NCBI RefSeq assembly: GCF_000172075.1
Contig: NZ_ABIC01000004.1
Location: forward strand, 94,716-158,715
Direction: 5' to 3'
Length of the DNA stretch: 64,000 nt
From: Shewanella benthica KT99
GTDB taxonomy: Bacteria > Pseudomonadota > Gammaproteobacteria > Enterobacterales > Shewanellaceae
The translations under genes and the position numbers were made by a program. Each line of letters opens with the position of its first letter. Within the stretch, counting starts at the first letter, position 1. A model generated the notes under the pieces. It worked only from the letters and a program-made list of their open reading frames with translations. It was not told the origin of the DNA and made no database searches. This document shows positions 44,567-52,418 of this stretch, one piece after another.

Positions 44567-45520
44567 TTATGGATTGAATAAATTCAACAGTTCAGCATTT
44601 GTTGGGTATTTCTCAAGTAACTCAACAAGTTTCCTAGCACCCTCTACAGGTTTAAGACAGGTAAGCGCCCTGCGCAACAAGATTACCTTCTCGAGTTCTT
44701 TCGAATTGAGCAGCAGTTCCTCACGACGCGTGCTGCTTTTAGCAATATCCAGCGCGGGAAAAATTCGTTGATTTGCAGCCTCACGCGATAAAACGACTTC
44801 CATATTACCCGTACCTTTAAACTCCTCAAATATCACCTGATCCATTCTGCTACCAGTATCAACCAGTATGGTCGCTAGAATGGTAAGCGAGCCACCATGC
44901 TCAATTTTTCTCGCTGCGCCAAACAATTTTCGTGGTATTTCCATCGCTCTAGCGTCAAGCCCGCCCGATAGGGTTCGACCGCTGCTCCTTTGATTGGCAT
45001 TATGTACTCGTGTCAGTCTTGTCAGAGAATCAATGACAATCATTACATCAAAGCCTTCACCTGCTTGCCGGCGAGCGATTTTAAGAAGGTCATTAGCTAC
45101 ACGAACGTGTTGGTCATAGTTTTCATCCGTAGATGAAGCATATACTTGTGCCGGTACGCTGCGCTTAAAATCCGTCACCTCTTCGGGACGCTCATCAATG
45201 AGTAACGCATAAAGCTTTATCTCTGGATAAGCCTTGCCCACCGACTGGCAAATATGTTTTAACAGGGTAGTTTTTCCGGAACCTGGTGGAGCAACAATTA
45301 AACCTCGCTGCCCCATTCCTATTGGCGTGAACAGGTCCATAGCTCGGGTGGAAAGTTGCTCAGAGCCTAATTCTAGGCGAATACACTGATGAGGATTGAT
45401 GGCGACACCATTTATAAAACGCTCTAGTGGGTCAACGTGAGGTACAACCTTGGCCACTTGCTCGACTTGTTTGGCGACTTTTTTTCTTTTCACATTCAAA
45501 GTTAATATTTTTCTGGTCAT
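44567..45520 (-). CDS. Short Rho paralogue lacking the N-terminal RNA-binding domain
   Basis: A 317-residue ATPase homologous to the C-terminal motor of transcription terminator Rho. After a basic 30-residue leader (MTRKILTLNVKRKKVAKQ), the match to Rho begins at about residue 35. Walker A is APPGSGKT at residues 77-84. LLIDERPEEVTDF has the catalytic Glu, VIDSLTRLTRVHNANQRSSG is Walker B plus the Q-loop, FEEFKGTGNMEVVLSREAAN is the R-loop, and SSTRREELL has the arginine finger. The primary RNA-binding domain of Rho (about 120 residues) is absent. All motor motifs are intact, so it is probably active as a hexameric RNA or DNA-dependent ATPase. Function unknown. Confidence 0.8.
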   Translation of the reverse strand: MTRKILTLNVKRKKVAKQVEQVAKVVPHVDPLERFINGVAINPHQCIRLELGSEQLSTRAMDLFTPIGMGQRGLIVAPPGSGKTTLLKHICQSVGKAYPEIKLYALLIDERPEEVTDFKRSVPAQVYASSTDENYDQHVRVANDLLKIARRQAGEGFDVMIVIDSLTRLTRVHNANQRSSGRTLSGGLDARAMEIPRKLFGAARKIEHGGSLTILATILVDTGSRMDQVIFEEFKGTGNMEVVLSREAANQRIFPALDIAKSSTRREELLLNSKELEKVILLRRALTCLKPVEGARKLVELLEKYPTNAELLNLFNP

Positions 45521-45618
45521 AATATCGGTTTATAGCTCTAGAGAATTAAGTGTTTTTGATGTCTTTACTGTAGTCTAACCTAGCTAAGCGCTTATTATAT
45601 TGACTGAGCAAAGTTACA

Positions 45619-45639
45619 TGTTACTAGGTGTTAGTAACA
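45619..45639 (-). promoter_or_regulatory. Inverted repeat upstream of the short Rho gene
   Basis: TGTTACTA and TAGTAACA form a perfect 8-base inverted repeat with a five-base centre, about 100 bases before the Rho-like start. Another GTTAC lies just upstream. It may be an operator; no known regulator consensus is recognised. Confidence 0.4.
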
Positions 45640-45711
45640 GATAGATAATAACGTATTAGAAAAAGTATTGATGAATTTTAAACTTATTTATCAAAATATT
45701 TTGGGCTTATT

Positions 45712-45867
45712 TTAATAAGCTGCGGTAATGACTACACCAATAGATATTCCGATAATGATACCTATTGATACATTACCAGATACTGCCCTAAATGAGGCTC
45801 CCATTGATGAAGCAAGCGCGACTCCCAGACCGATAGCCAAAGTAGCTGAACGTGTTAAATTACATCC
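45712..45867 (-). pseudogene. Small glycine-rich membrane protein, start lost
   Basis: A minus-strand frame ends at TAA 45712-45714 and reads LTRSATLAIGLGVALASSMG, then VSIGIIIGISIGVVITAAY. Two helices with Gly every third or fourth residue are typical of small glycine-zipper membrane proteins. No ATG or GTG start in frame is found above the match, so it may start at a TTG or be broken. Confidence 0.35.
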
Positions 45868-45902
45868 AAAAGAATAATAAAGTACAAGATCAGTCCATAA
45901 AA

Positions 45903-45930
45903 AACCACGGTATTTACCGTGGTTATCTCT
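45903..45930 (-). terminator. Terminator of the DsbA-like gene
   Basis: AACCACGGTA and TACCGTGGTT are perfect 10-base arms around TT. On the minus strand they are followed by TTTT. It lies about 50 bases after the DsbA-like stop codon. Confidence 0.8.
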
Positions 45931-45977
45931 TAGAAGGTGATTGATTCCAGACTCGAGAGCATGGTCATCACAAGCGG

Positions 45978-46649
45978 CTATTTCAACGCGGCGATCTCTT
46001 TCTCAACCGCAGCAACCACGCCTTGTGGATTGCTTAGGTACTTAGAGTGATCGACAAAGATGGCATGATCACCGATGGTGATGACCAGTGCCGGAAATGA
46101 GTTCGTGCCTATCATCTCCTGGATCTCGGCGATATCCGATAATACGTATTCGGCTTCGCTGCTCAATTCATCTTTGAAGACTTTATTTGAGGGTGATAAC
46201 TTGAACTTTTCAACCACGTCATTGAAGTCATGCTTAGTACCTAGTGGGTTACCTTCGATGAAGTGTGCCCTTTGTAAGGTATTGAGCACTGCCAATACTT
46301 TCTTCGGCTGCTTGCTCTGCATCCATCCCATCAAGTTTGCCGTTTTGAGCGAGCTCTTAGGGCTGTTAACGTAACGAATGTGATCTCTGCCAAACTTAAG
46401 TCCGGTCAGTTTCGCCACTTCTTCCATCTGCTCTTCGCCCGCGCTGTCTGTGCCATTGTAATGTGCGCTATGCAGCAGGTGGATATTCATCTCAGGGTAA
46501 GCTTCATGAAGTGCGTTGACCAAAGGTGTGGCCCCGTAGCTCCACGGGCAGTGAGAATCGAAGATAAAATACAGATCCTTGCTGGAGTTCTCAGAAATAG
46601 GAGTCTCAGGATCGGAGATAGGCAGCTCGGTAAACAGTTCTTGGGTCAT
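45978..46649 (-). CDS. DsbA-superfamily thioredoxin-fold protein (CPWS active site)
   Basis: A 223-residue protein of the DsbA/FrnE-like group. The N-terminal FIFDSHCPWSYGATPL has CPWS where oxidoreductases have CPWC or CPYC. The helical insertion and the late cis-Pro loop (TNSFPALVITIG) follow the DsbA fold. With one Cys only it cannot form the usual active-site disulphide, so it may act as a glutathione-dependent isomerase or reductase. No signal peptide is seen, so it is cytoplasmic. Ends at its own terminator. Confidence 0.75.
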   Translation of the reverse strand: MTQELFTELPISDPETPISENSSKDLYFIFDSHCPWSYGATPLVNALHEAYPEMNIHLLHSAHYNGTDSAGEEQMEEVAKLTGLKFGRDHIRYVNSPKSSLKTANLMGWMQSKQPKKVLAVLNTLQRAHFIEGNPLGTKHDFNDVVEKFKLSPSNKVFKDELSSEAEYVLSDIAEIQEMIGTNSFPALVITIGDHAIFVDHSKYLSNPQGVVAAVEKEIAALK

Positions 46650-46859
46650 TCGCTTGAGTCTTGGTCAAAATCAGATACCTGTGATCCTAATTAGTTTGCC
46701 TTCAACATTCAATCTTTGTCTTGAGAAGTTTACCCAAATCTTAGCGCGAGTCACTCGAGTCCTTTGTTTGTGCACCAGCTTAGTACACGATAGTTATCAA
46801 ATGATATATAGTGTTAATATCAACTGATAGGTTTAGGCCTGTGTTAATAGGATCTAGTG

Positions 46860-47312
46860 ATGGCAATTACCAATGTATTCACACCGGCGAGCGCTGCAAA
46901 TAAAGTGATCGGCTTCTGGCAATCTGTGGGAGTTCCGGCGCGCGGTGCCAGCTTGTATGAGGCGTTGCATACCGGCTTGCCCTTTGAAGTTTATGGTAAA
47001 CTGGCTAAGGTTTCCGGCATAGAAAAGTCAGAGCTAGCCTGTGCCACTGTGATTGCCAGTGCAACGCTGCAGCGTAGGGCCAAGGCGGGGAAATTCAACC
47101 GCGACGAGAGTGACAGGTTGTATCGTTTCGCCGAAGTCTATAAGTCGGCGCTGGATCTGTTTGAGGGCGAAGGCGTCGATGCAACCCGATGGCTCAGAAA
47201 CCCGGTTCGTGGTCTGGGCAACAAACGCCCTATCGACATGCTGTCGACTTCAGCAGAAACTGAGGCGGTACTGAATTTGATAGGCCGCTTAGAGCACGGC
47301 GTGTTTGCATGA
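46860..47312 (+). CDS. Xre/ParS-type antitoxin (DUF2384)
   Basis: A 150-residue antitoxin of RES-Xre modules. The N-terminal half has a helix-turn-helix-like region (GLPFEVYGKLAKVSGIEKSE). The C-terminal part with WLRNPVRGLGNKRPIDMLST is the DUF2384 block, which inserts into the toxin active site. ATG 46860 with AGGAT upstream is preferred over the GTG three bases earlier. It overlaps the toxin start by four bases and is expected to repress its own promoter. Confidence 0.85.
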   Translation: MAITNVFTPASAANKVIGFWQSVGVPARGASLYEALHTGLPFEVYGKLAKVSGIEKSELACATVIASATLQRRAKAGKFNRDESDRLYRFAEVYKSALDLFEGEGVDATRWLRNPVRGLGNKRPIDMLSTSAETEAVLNLIGRLEHGVFA

Positions 47313-47761
47313 TCACGGCCTACCGCATCGTGAAGAAGAAATGGACTGGCAATGCCTTCGACGGTGAGGGTGCCCGGATCTATGGCGGACGCTGGAATAG
47401 CCGCGGCCAGTCTTGTCTTTATCTGGCGGGCTCCGAGTCTTTGGCAATCTTAGAGATATTGGTTCACTTAGATAATGCCCAGCAGATCACTCATTACGCG
47501 CTATTTACCGTCGAGCTGGATGAAAAAGATATCATGTTACTCGACCATGACTCCCTACCCCATAACTGGCAGGAAGATCCCGCTCCGGCGGATACAGCCG
47601 ATCTGGGGGATGAATGGTTAAACAGTCAGAGCAGTCTGGCTCTGTGCGTCCCTTCGAGCATAGTGACTCGTGAACGTATTTTTTTGCTTAATGTCGACCA
47701 TCCCGCTTTTGATAACATGATGGATACCAAGGTCGAGATCGAGTTTTCCATGGATAGGTGA
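47309..47761 (+). CDS. RES-domain toxin (NAD+-degrading)
   Basis: A 150-residue toxin. YRIVKKKW, GGRWNSRGQSCLYLAGSESL and EILVHL hold the conserved Arg, Arg/Tyr, Glu and Ser residues of the RES active site. RES toxins deplete NAD+ and stop growth, as shown for RES-Xre pairs. The gene overlaps the antitoxin by four bases (ATGA). The following open frame in turn overlaps its stop. Confidence 0.85.
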   Translation: MITAYRIVKKKWTGNAFDGEGARIYGGRWNSRGQSCLYLAGSESLAILEILVHLDNAQQITHYALFTVELDEKDIMLLDHDSLPHNWQEDPAPADTADLGDEWLNSQSSLALCVPSSIVTRERIFLLNVDHPAFDNMMDTKVEIEFSMDR

Positions 47762-47811
47762 CTCCTGTCAGTAAACTAGACTACAGAATAACAATATTTA
47801 TAGGAGGGAGT

Positions 47812-48837
47812 GTGGCGAGATTACTCATAATGTTTATCGTATTTAGCCTATTTCCATTATTTTCAGCCAATGCAAAAGACCTTAGGTTTGCTGTTGTTCC
47901 GAAATTTTATGGTGTTTTTTTTGATCAAAGTGGACATGGTTGTAAAGACGTGGCCACTCAAATAAAAGGAGTAAAGTGCGTATATCGAGGGCCTGAAAAA
48001 GCAAGTGTAAGAATACAAAATCAGATTATAGAACAACTAATCGATGAAGGTATAGATGGTATCGCTGTAGCCGTCACACAATCTAAATTTCTCGCAGAAA
48101 ATAGCCTAAAAAAAGCTAAACAAGCAGGAATTCCTATTATTACATATGACTCCGATTTTAACGATTTTACCCTGAAAAAGTATAAGAATTTGCGTTTAGC
48201 TTATATTGGGACAAACAATTTTGAGCTTGGTATGGCGTTAGGCGAACAGTTAAAAAAATTACGGCCCAATGGAGGAACACTTATTATTCAAACTGGACGA
48301 CCAGATTCTCCAAATTTGAATCTGAGGATAATGGGCGTACGTACCGCGCTTTCAGGAAAAAGATATGCAACGCCTCCAGGACAATTACTCATGAACGATC
48401 ATGGATGGACTGAAGTTCGAGAGCCTTTTTTCAATTTTGACCAGCTTACTCGGGCAGTTAAACAAATGGAGTCAGTGATGAAAGGAAGGCCAATACAAGC
48501 AGATTCCTTTATTGCCGTTGGTGGTTGGTCTCAAAATGATGAAGCCCTTTATCGAAAAATGATTGCTTCGTACAAAGGGAAACTTGATAGGAAGGAGATG
48601 GTCATTGTCATTGCTGACGCATCTCCCCCTCAGCTAGCGATGTTGCGAGATCATCTTGCTCATGCAAATGTTGGCCAAAGCCCCTATGAAATGGGCAGAC
48701 AAGTCATTTTGACACTGCTTAAAATTGTGAAAAAACAAAAATATGAGGAAATCATCTATACTCCTTTGAATTTTTGTACACCAGAAAACTATGATACTTG
48801 TACTAAAAACTCACCAATGGGCCCGATGAAAAATTAG
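47812..48837 (+). CDS. Periplasmic sugar-binding-like protein (RbsB type), orphan
   Basis: About 341 residues. The frame is open from a GTG at 47758 that overlaps the toxin stop, but AGGAGGG at 47802-47808 favours GTG 47812, giving a signal peptide ending FPLFSANA. Mature motifs are LIDEGIDGIAVAVTQSK, AGIPIITYDSDFND, AYIGTNNFELGMALGEQL and a late DSFIAVGGWSQNDE, typical of type I periplasmic binding proteins of sugar or autoinducer uptake. No ABC transporter or sensor partner is nearby. The gene is AT-rich compared with its neighbours, a sign of recent transfer. Confidence 0.75.
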   Translation: MARLLIMFIVFSLFPLFSANAKDLRFAVVPKFYGVFFDQSGHGCKDVATQIKGVKCVYRGPEKASVRIQNQIIEQLIDEGIDGIAVAVTQSKFLAENSLKKAKQAGIPIITYDSDFNDFTLKKYKNLRLAYIGTNNFELGMALGEQLKKLRPNGGTLIIQTGRPDSPNLNLRIMGVRTALSGKRYATPPGQLLMNDHGWTEVREPFFNFDQLTRAVKQMESVMKGRPIQADSFIAVGGWSQNDEALYRKMIASYKGKLDRKEMVIVIADASPPQLAMLRDHLAHANVGQSPYEMGRQVILTLLKIVKKQKYEEIIYTPLNFCTPENYDTCTKNSPMGPMKN

Positions 48838-48869
48838 CAAAGTACTTTGAGCCCTTCCTATCGACTATG

Positions 48870-49082
48870 CCTAGATTAACGTACCAGGGTAAAAGGCTGT
48901 GCAAAATGGTACTGGCCTCAGCCCCACGATGATTATGATTGAACAACCCGTTTCTATTTTGCCTTGTTGGCTTGACGGCATAAAAGGTACTGATACTGAC
49001 GACAGAAAGCCGTGATCGTTAGGCCGCTAGCGGACTGCTGTTTTATCAAAGCAGTTCAATCTTCATGGGAACGTTTAGCCAT
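48870..49082 (-). mobile_element. IS66-family relic: tnpA start fused to tnpC end
   Basis: From 49082 the minus strand reads MAKRSHED, stop, TALIKQQSASGLTITAFCRQ, which is the start of IS66 accessory protein TnpA with a TGA in place of an expected Trp. Just beyond, another frame reads GLFNHNHRGAEASTILHSL followed by LPW, the end of the IS66 transposase TnpC. TnpB and most of TnpC are deleted. No terminal repeats were recognised. Confidence 0.55.
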
Positions 49083-49169
49083 ACTAACTCCTGATGTTCA
49101 GTCAGGTGTTAAAATAAGGGATCCATGAAAGCAGTTGAAGATGTACTTGCCCGGACGGTGACAAACAAA

Positions 49170-49760
49170 CTAGAAGCTACATACGGTATTTCTGTTTCTG
49201 CGTTTCGCTTCGTATAGGGCGGTATCCGCTTCATGGATCAGCTGAGCTAAAGATTGATGGCGGAAATAAGACATGCCGAGCTGAGGTAATACAATAAGTG
49301 CAACAGATTAAGGTTGAAAAGTGAGAGAGCTGAAGGCAGAATTTTAGTTCTCACACACAAATTCAGAGTCGGTCATGAACAAACAGCACCATTTTCACTG
49401 CTTCCCGACACGATGACCATAAACTCTTCGCCGCCATAGCGAATGAGTACATCGGACATTCGACTTTTATCGGTGAGGATTTTGGCAACAAACTCCAGTG
49501 CGCGGTCGCCAACCAGGTGACCATATTTATCGTTCACTTGCTTAAAATGATCGAGATCTAACATCAGCACGGCCAAATGACCCTCTCCGCGAGAAGCAAT
49601 CTTATGCATCACTTCGCCCCGCTTCAATCCTTCTCGGCGATTAAACAGCCCGGTGAGATCATCGACGCTGGCCTGCTGAGTCAGCACGGCTTCGAGTCTT
49701 TTTTGCTCTGTGATGTCAAAAATCACCCCGATAAGGCCGGCAAGATCATTATAAATTGAA
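49170..49760 (-). pseudogene. PAS-GGDEF diguanylate cyclase, broken
   Basis: On the minus strand a PAS tail (NDLAGLIGVIFDITEQKRLE) leads into a GGDEF domain with DDLTGLFNRREG, MLDLDHFKQVNDKYGHLVGD and RYGGEEFMVI, but the frame ends after SGSSENGAVCS. The C-terminal part (LAQLIHEADTALYEAKRRNR) survives in another frame, closing at 49170-49172, after a deletion. The 5' end is cut near 49760, next to transposase DNA. The upstream sensor part is missing. Confidence 0.8.
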
Positions 49761-49801
49761 CTTTATGCTCAAGTAGCGATCAGATCACCAAATACTCTTT
49801 T

Positions 49802-50583
49802 TTGGTGATGTTAATGACTGCTACTTTTTTAAAACATTTTGATTCGATTGCGGATCCCCGTATTGAGCGTTGTAAAAAACATAACTTATTAGAGATTATT
49901 TTACTCGCTATAAGTGCGGTTATGTCAGGCTCTGAAGGATGGGAAGACATTGAAAACTTTGGACATCTAAAGCTTGATTGGCTTCGTCAGTATCGTCCTT
50001 TTAAAGCAGGTATTCCTCGGCATGACACTATTGCCCGTGTTATCTGCCGATTAAAAGCGGATGAAATAGAGATAGCAAAGCTAATCGTTAAGCAAAAGGC
50101 TGATTATATTCTAGCGCTTAAAGGTCATCATTCTGGTCTACAGGGTGAATTGAAACAAGACGTTGTCAGCAAGTGCTGGTTAATAAAAGTTGGTTAAATA
50201 ATAAATATCAGTGGGTTGGCTTAAAAAGCATTATCAAAGTAACATCAGACGTACATGAAAAAACGACAGGTAAAGAGACCACTGAAACACGTTGGTACAT
50301 TAGCTCATTAGATTTAAATGCAGAGCAGGCGTTATCTTCTGTGCGAAATCACTGGCAAGTAGAAAGTATGCATTGGGTGTTAGAGATGACATTCAGAGAA
50401 GATGAATCACGGATCCGTAAAGGCCGAGGTCCGCTTGCTTTTAATGTGATGAGAAAAATAGCAATGACCTTGTTCAAGCAAGAGCAGACAAAACGCGCGA
50501 GTATAGTGGCTAAAAAGAAGATGGCAGGGTTGGACGACGAGTATCGCTCAACCCTGTTAGAGTCAGGGATTAAAATGCGCTAG
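49802..50583 (+). mobile_element. Decayed ISAs1-family transposase
   Basis: Two frames remain. The first (49802-50197) has FDSIADPRIERCKKHNLLEI and FKAGIPRHDTIARVICRL, then an internal deletion, then KADYILALKGHHSGLQ. The second (to 50583) has SSVRNHWQVESMHWVLEMTF and EDESRIRKGRGPLAFNVMRK, the C-terminal DDE-region motif. The IDGK-type segment with the first catalytic Asp is missing and a frameshift lies near 50190. The right end is probably near 50590 and the left end is not clear. It cannot transpose by itself. Confidence 0.85.
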
Positions 50584-50587
50584 CCGT

Positions 50588-52266
50588 GCCCTCAGTGGCG
50601 TCGAAGGTAAGATGTTCCACCCCATGGCCTTCACTGTTGTGGCTGCACTCATAGGTGCGCTTATCTTCTCGATTACCTTCGTACCGGCCGCCATCGCGAT
50701 ATTCGTCAAGGGCAAGGTCAATGAGAAAGAGAACTGGCTCATGTCTAAGGCCCGTAGTGTCTATGAGCCCGTGTTGTTCTTCTCCCTCAAGCGTCCGGCC
50801 ATCATAGTCCTTGTTGCAATAGGCTTAATGGCCGTCACCTCTTATCAGCTGACCCGTTTAGGCTCTGAGTTTTTGCCTAAGCTCGATGAAGGGGACATTG
50901 CTCTCCATGCCATGCGCATTACCGGCACAGGTCTCGAGCAGTCTATCGAGATGCAGAAGCAGCTTGAGCTGATCATCGGCGAGCTCGATGAGGTGGAGCG
51001 GGTGTTTTCGAAAATTGGCACACCTGAGGTGGCCACAGATCCTATGCCGCCAAGTGTTGCCGATACCATCTTGATCATCAAACCCAGATCCGAATGGGCC
51101 AACCCGAGTAAAACCAAGGAGGAGTTCATCGATGAGCTGCGTCATCATATCGAGCAGGTGCCGAGGAATAACTATGAATTTACCCAGCCTATCGAGATGC
51201 GTTTCAACGAGTTGATTGCCGGCGTGCGCGCCGATGTGGCCCTGACGATCTCGATATCCTCAAACAGGCCGGCGATCGCGCCCTGAGTTTATTTCAGCAA
51301 CTCGAAGGCGCCAAGGATGTCCGTGTGGAGCAGATGTCCGGCCTGCCAACCCTCTCTATCGAGCCAAACCGGGATCACTTAGCCTTGCTGGGTCTCACCA
51401 TAGTCGATGTGCAGCAAGCGCTGCAGGTCGCGGTGTCCGGCGTGCAAGTTGGCCTTATCTATGAGGGGGACAGACGGTTTAAACTCATAGTGCGTATGGA
51501 TGAAAATATCAGCCAAGATCTCAGGCTTCTGGAAAATCTGCCTATCGCGCTGCCCGTGGATCTCAATCCGGATCTTAGCTATGTGCCTCTGGGTGAAGTG
51601 GCCGAGATTAAGTTCAAGGTCGGCCCCAATCAGATCAACCGTCAGAGTGGCAAGCGTCATGTGGTGGTGACAGCCAATGTCGAGGGACGAGATTTGGGCT
51701 CTTTCATTAAGGACACTAAGCGTCTCATGGGTGATGAGCTTAATCTGCCCAGCGGTTACTGGAGCGAGTATGGCGGCACCTTCGAGCAGCTCGAATCGGC
51801 ATCCAATCGCTTGATGATAATCGTGCCACTGACCTTGCTGCTCATCTTCGGCCTATTATACAGCGCCTTTGGCTCAATCAGAGACTCGATGATCATCTTC
51901 AGCGGCGTGCCGCTGGCATTGACCGGGGGCGTACTGGCCCTGGTGCTCAGAGACATGCCTCTGTCTATCTCGGCGGCGGTGGGCTTTATCGCCCTGTCGG
52001 GCATAGCCGTGCTCAATGGCATGGTGATGTTGAGCTTCATCAAGGAGCTTAGAGTACAGGGACTGGAGCTTTTTGCGGCCATTAAGCAAGGTGCGAGTCA
52101 GCGACTGCGACCGGTATTGATGACAGCCTTAGTCGCGAGTCTGGGATTTGTGCCCATGGCCCTTAATGTCGGTACTGGCGCCGAGGTGCAGCGCCCACTG
52201 GCAACCGTCGTGATAGGCGGCATAGTGTCATCGACCCTGCTGACTCTGGTCATCTTGCCCCTTTAA
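50588..52266 (+). pseudogene. CusA/CzcA-type heavy-metal RND pump, beheaded and frameshifted
   Basis: The coding match starts next to the transposase (LSGVEGKMFHPMAFTVVAAL), about 430 residues into a protein normally near 1040. It runs through FVPAAIAIFVKG, LPKLDEGDIALHAMRITGTG and RFNELIAGVRADVAL, and then shifts frame near 51246 and continues (DDLDILKQAGDRALSLFQQL). It ends early at VVIGGIVSSTLLTLVILPL, before the last cytoplasmic tail. No adaptor gene is nearby. Original role: export of Cu, Ag, Co, Zn or Cd across the envelope. Confidence 0.85.
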
Positions 52267-52418
52267 CTGAGCAAAATTTTGACATTCAAAGCAGAAGTCT
52301 GACTATAATTTGAGCGCTTGAACGCTTTATTGGCAAAAAAACGCTAACGGCCGAAATTAACTACTGAATTTTTAAATCTTCATGCCTACACTGAAATCAT
52401 CGAGAGTCATATACGAGG

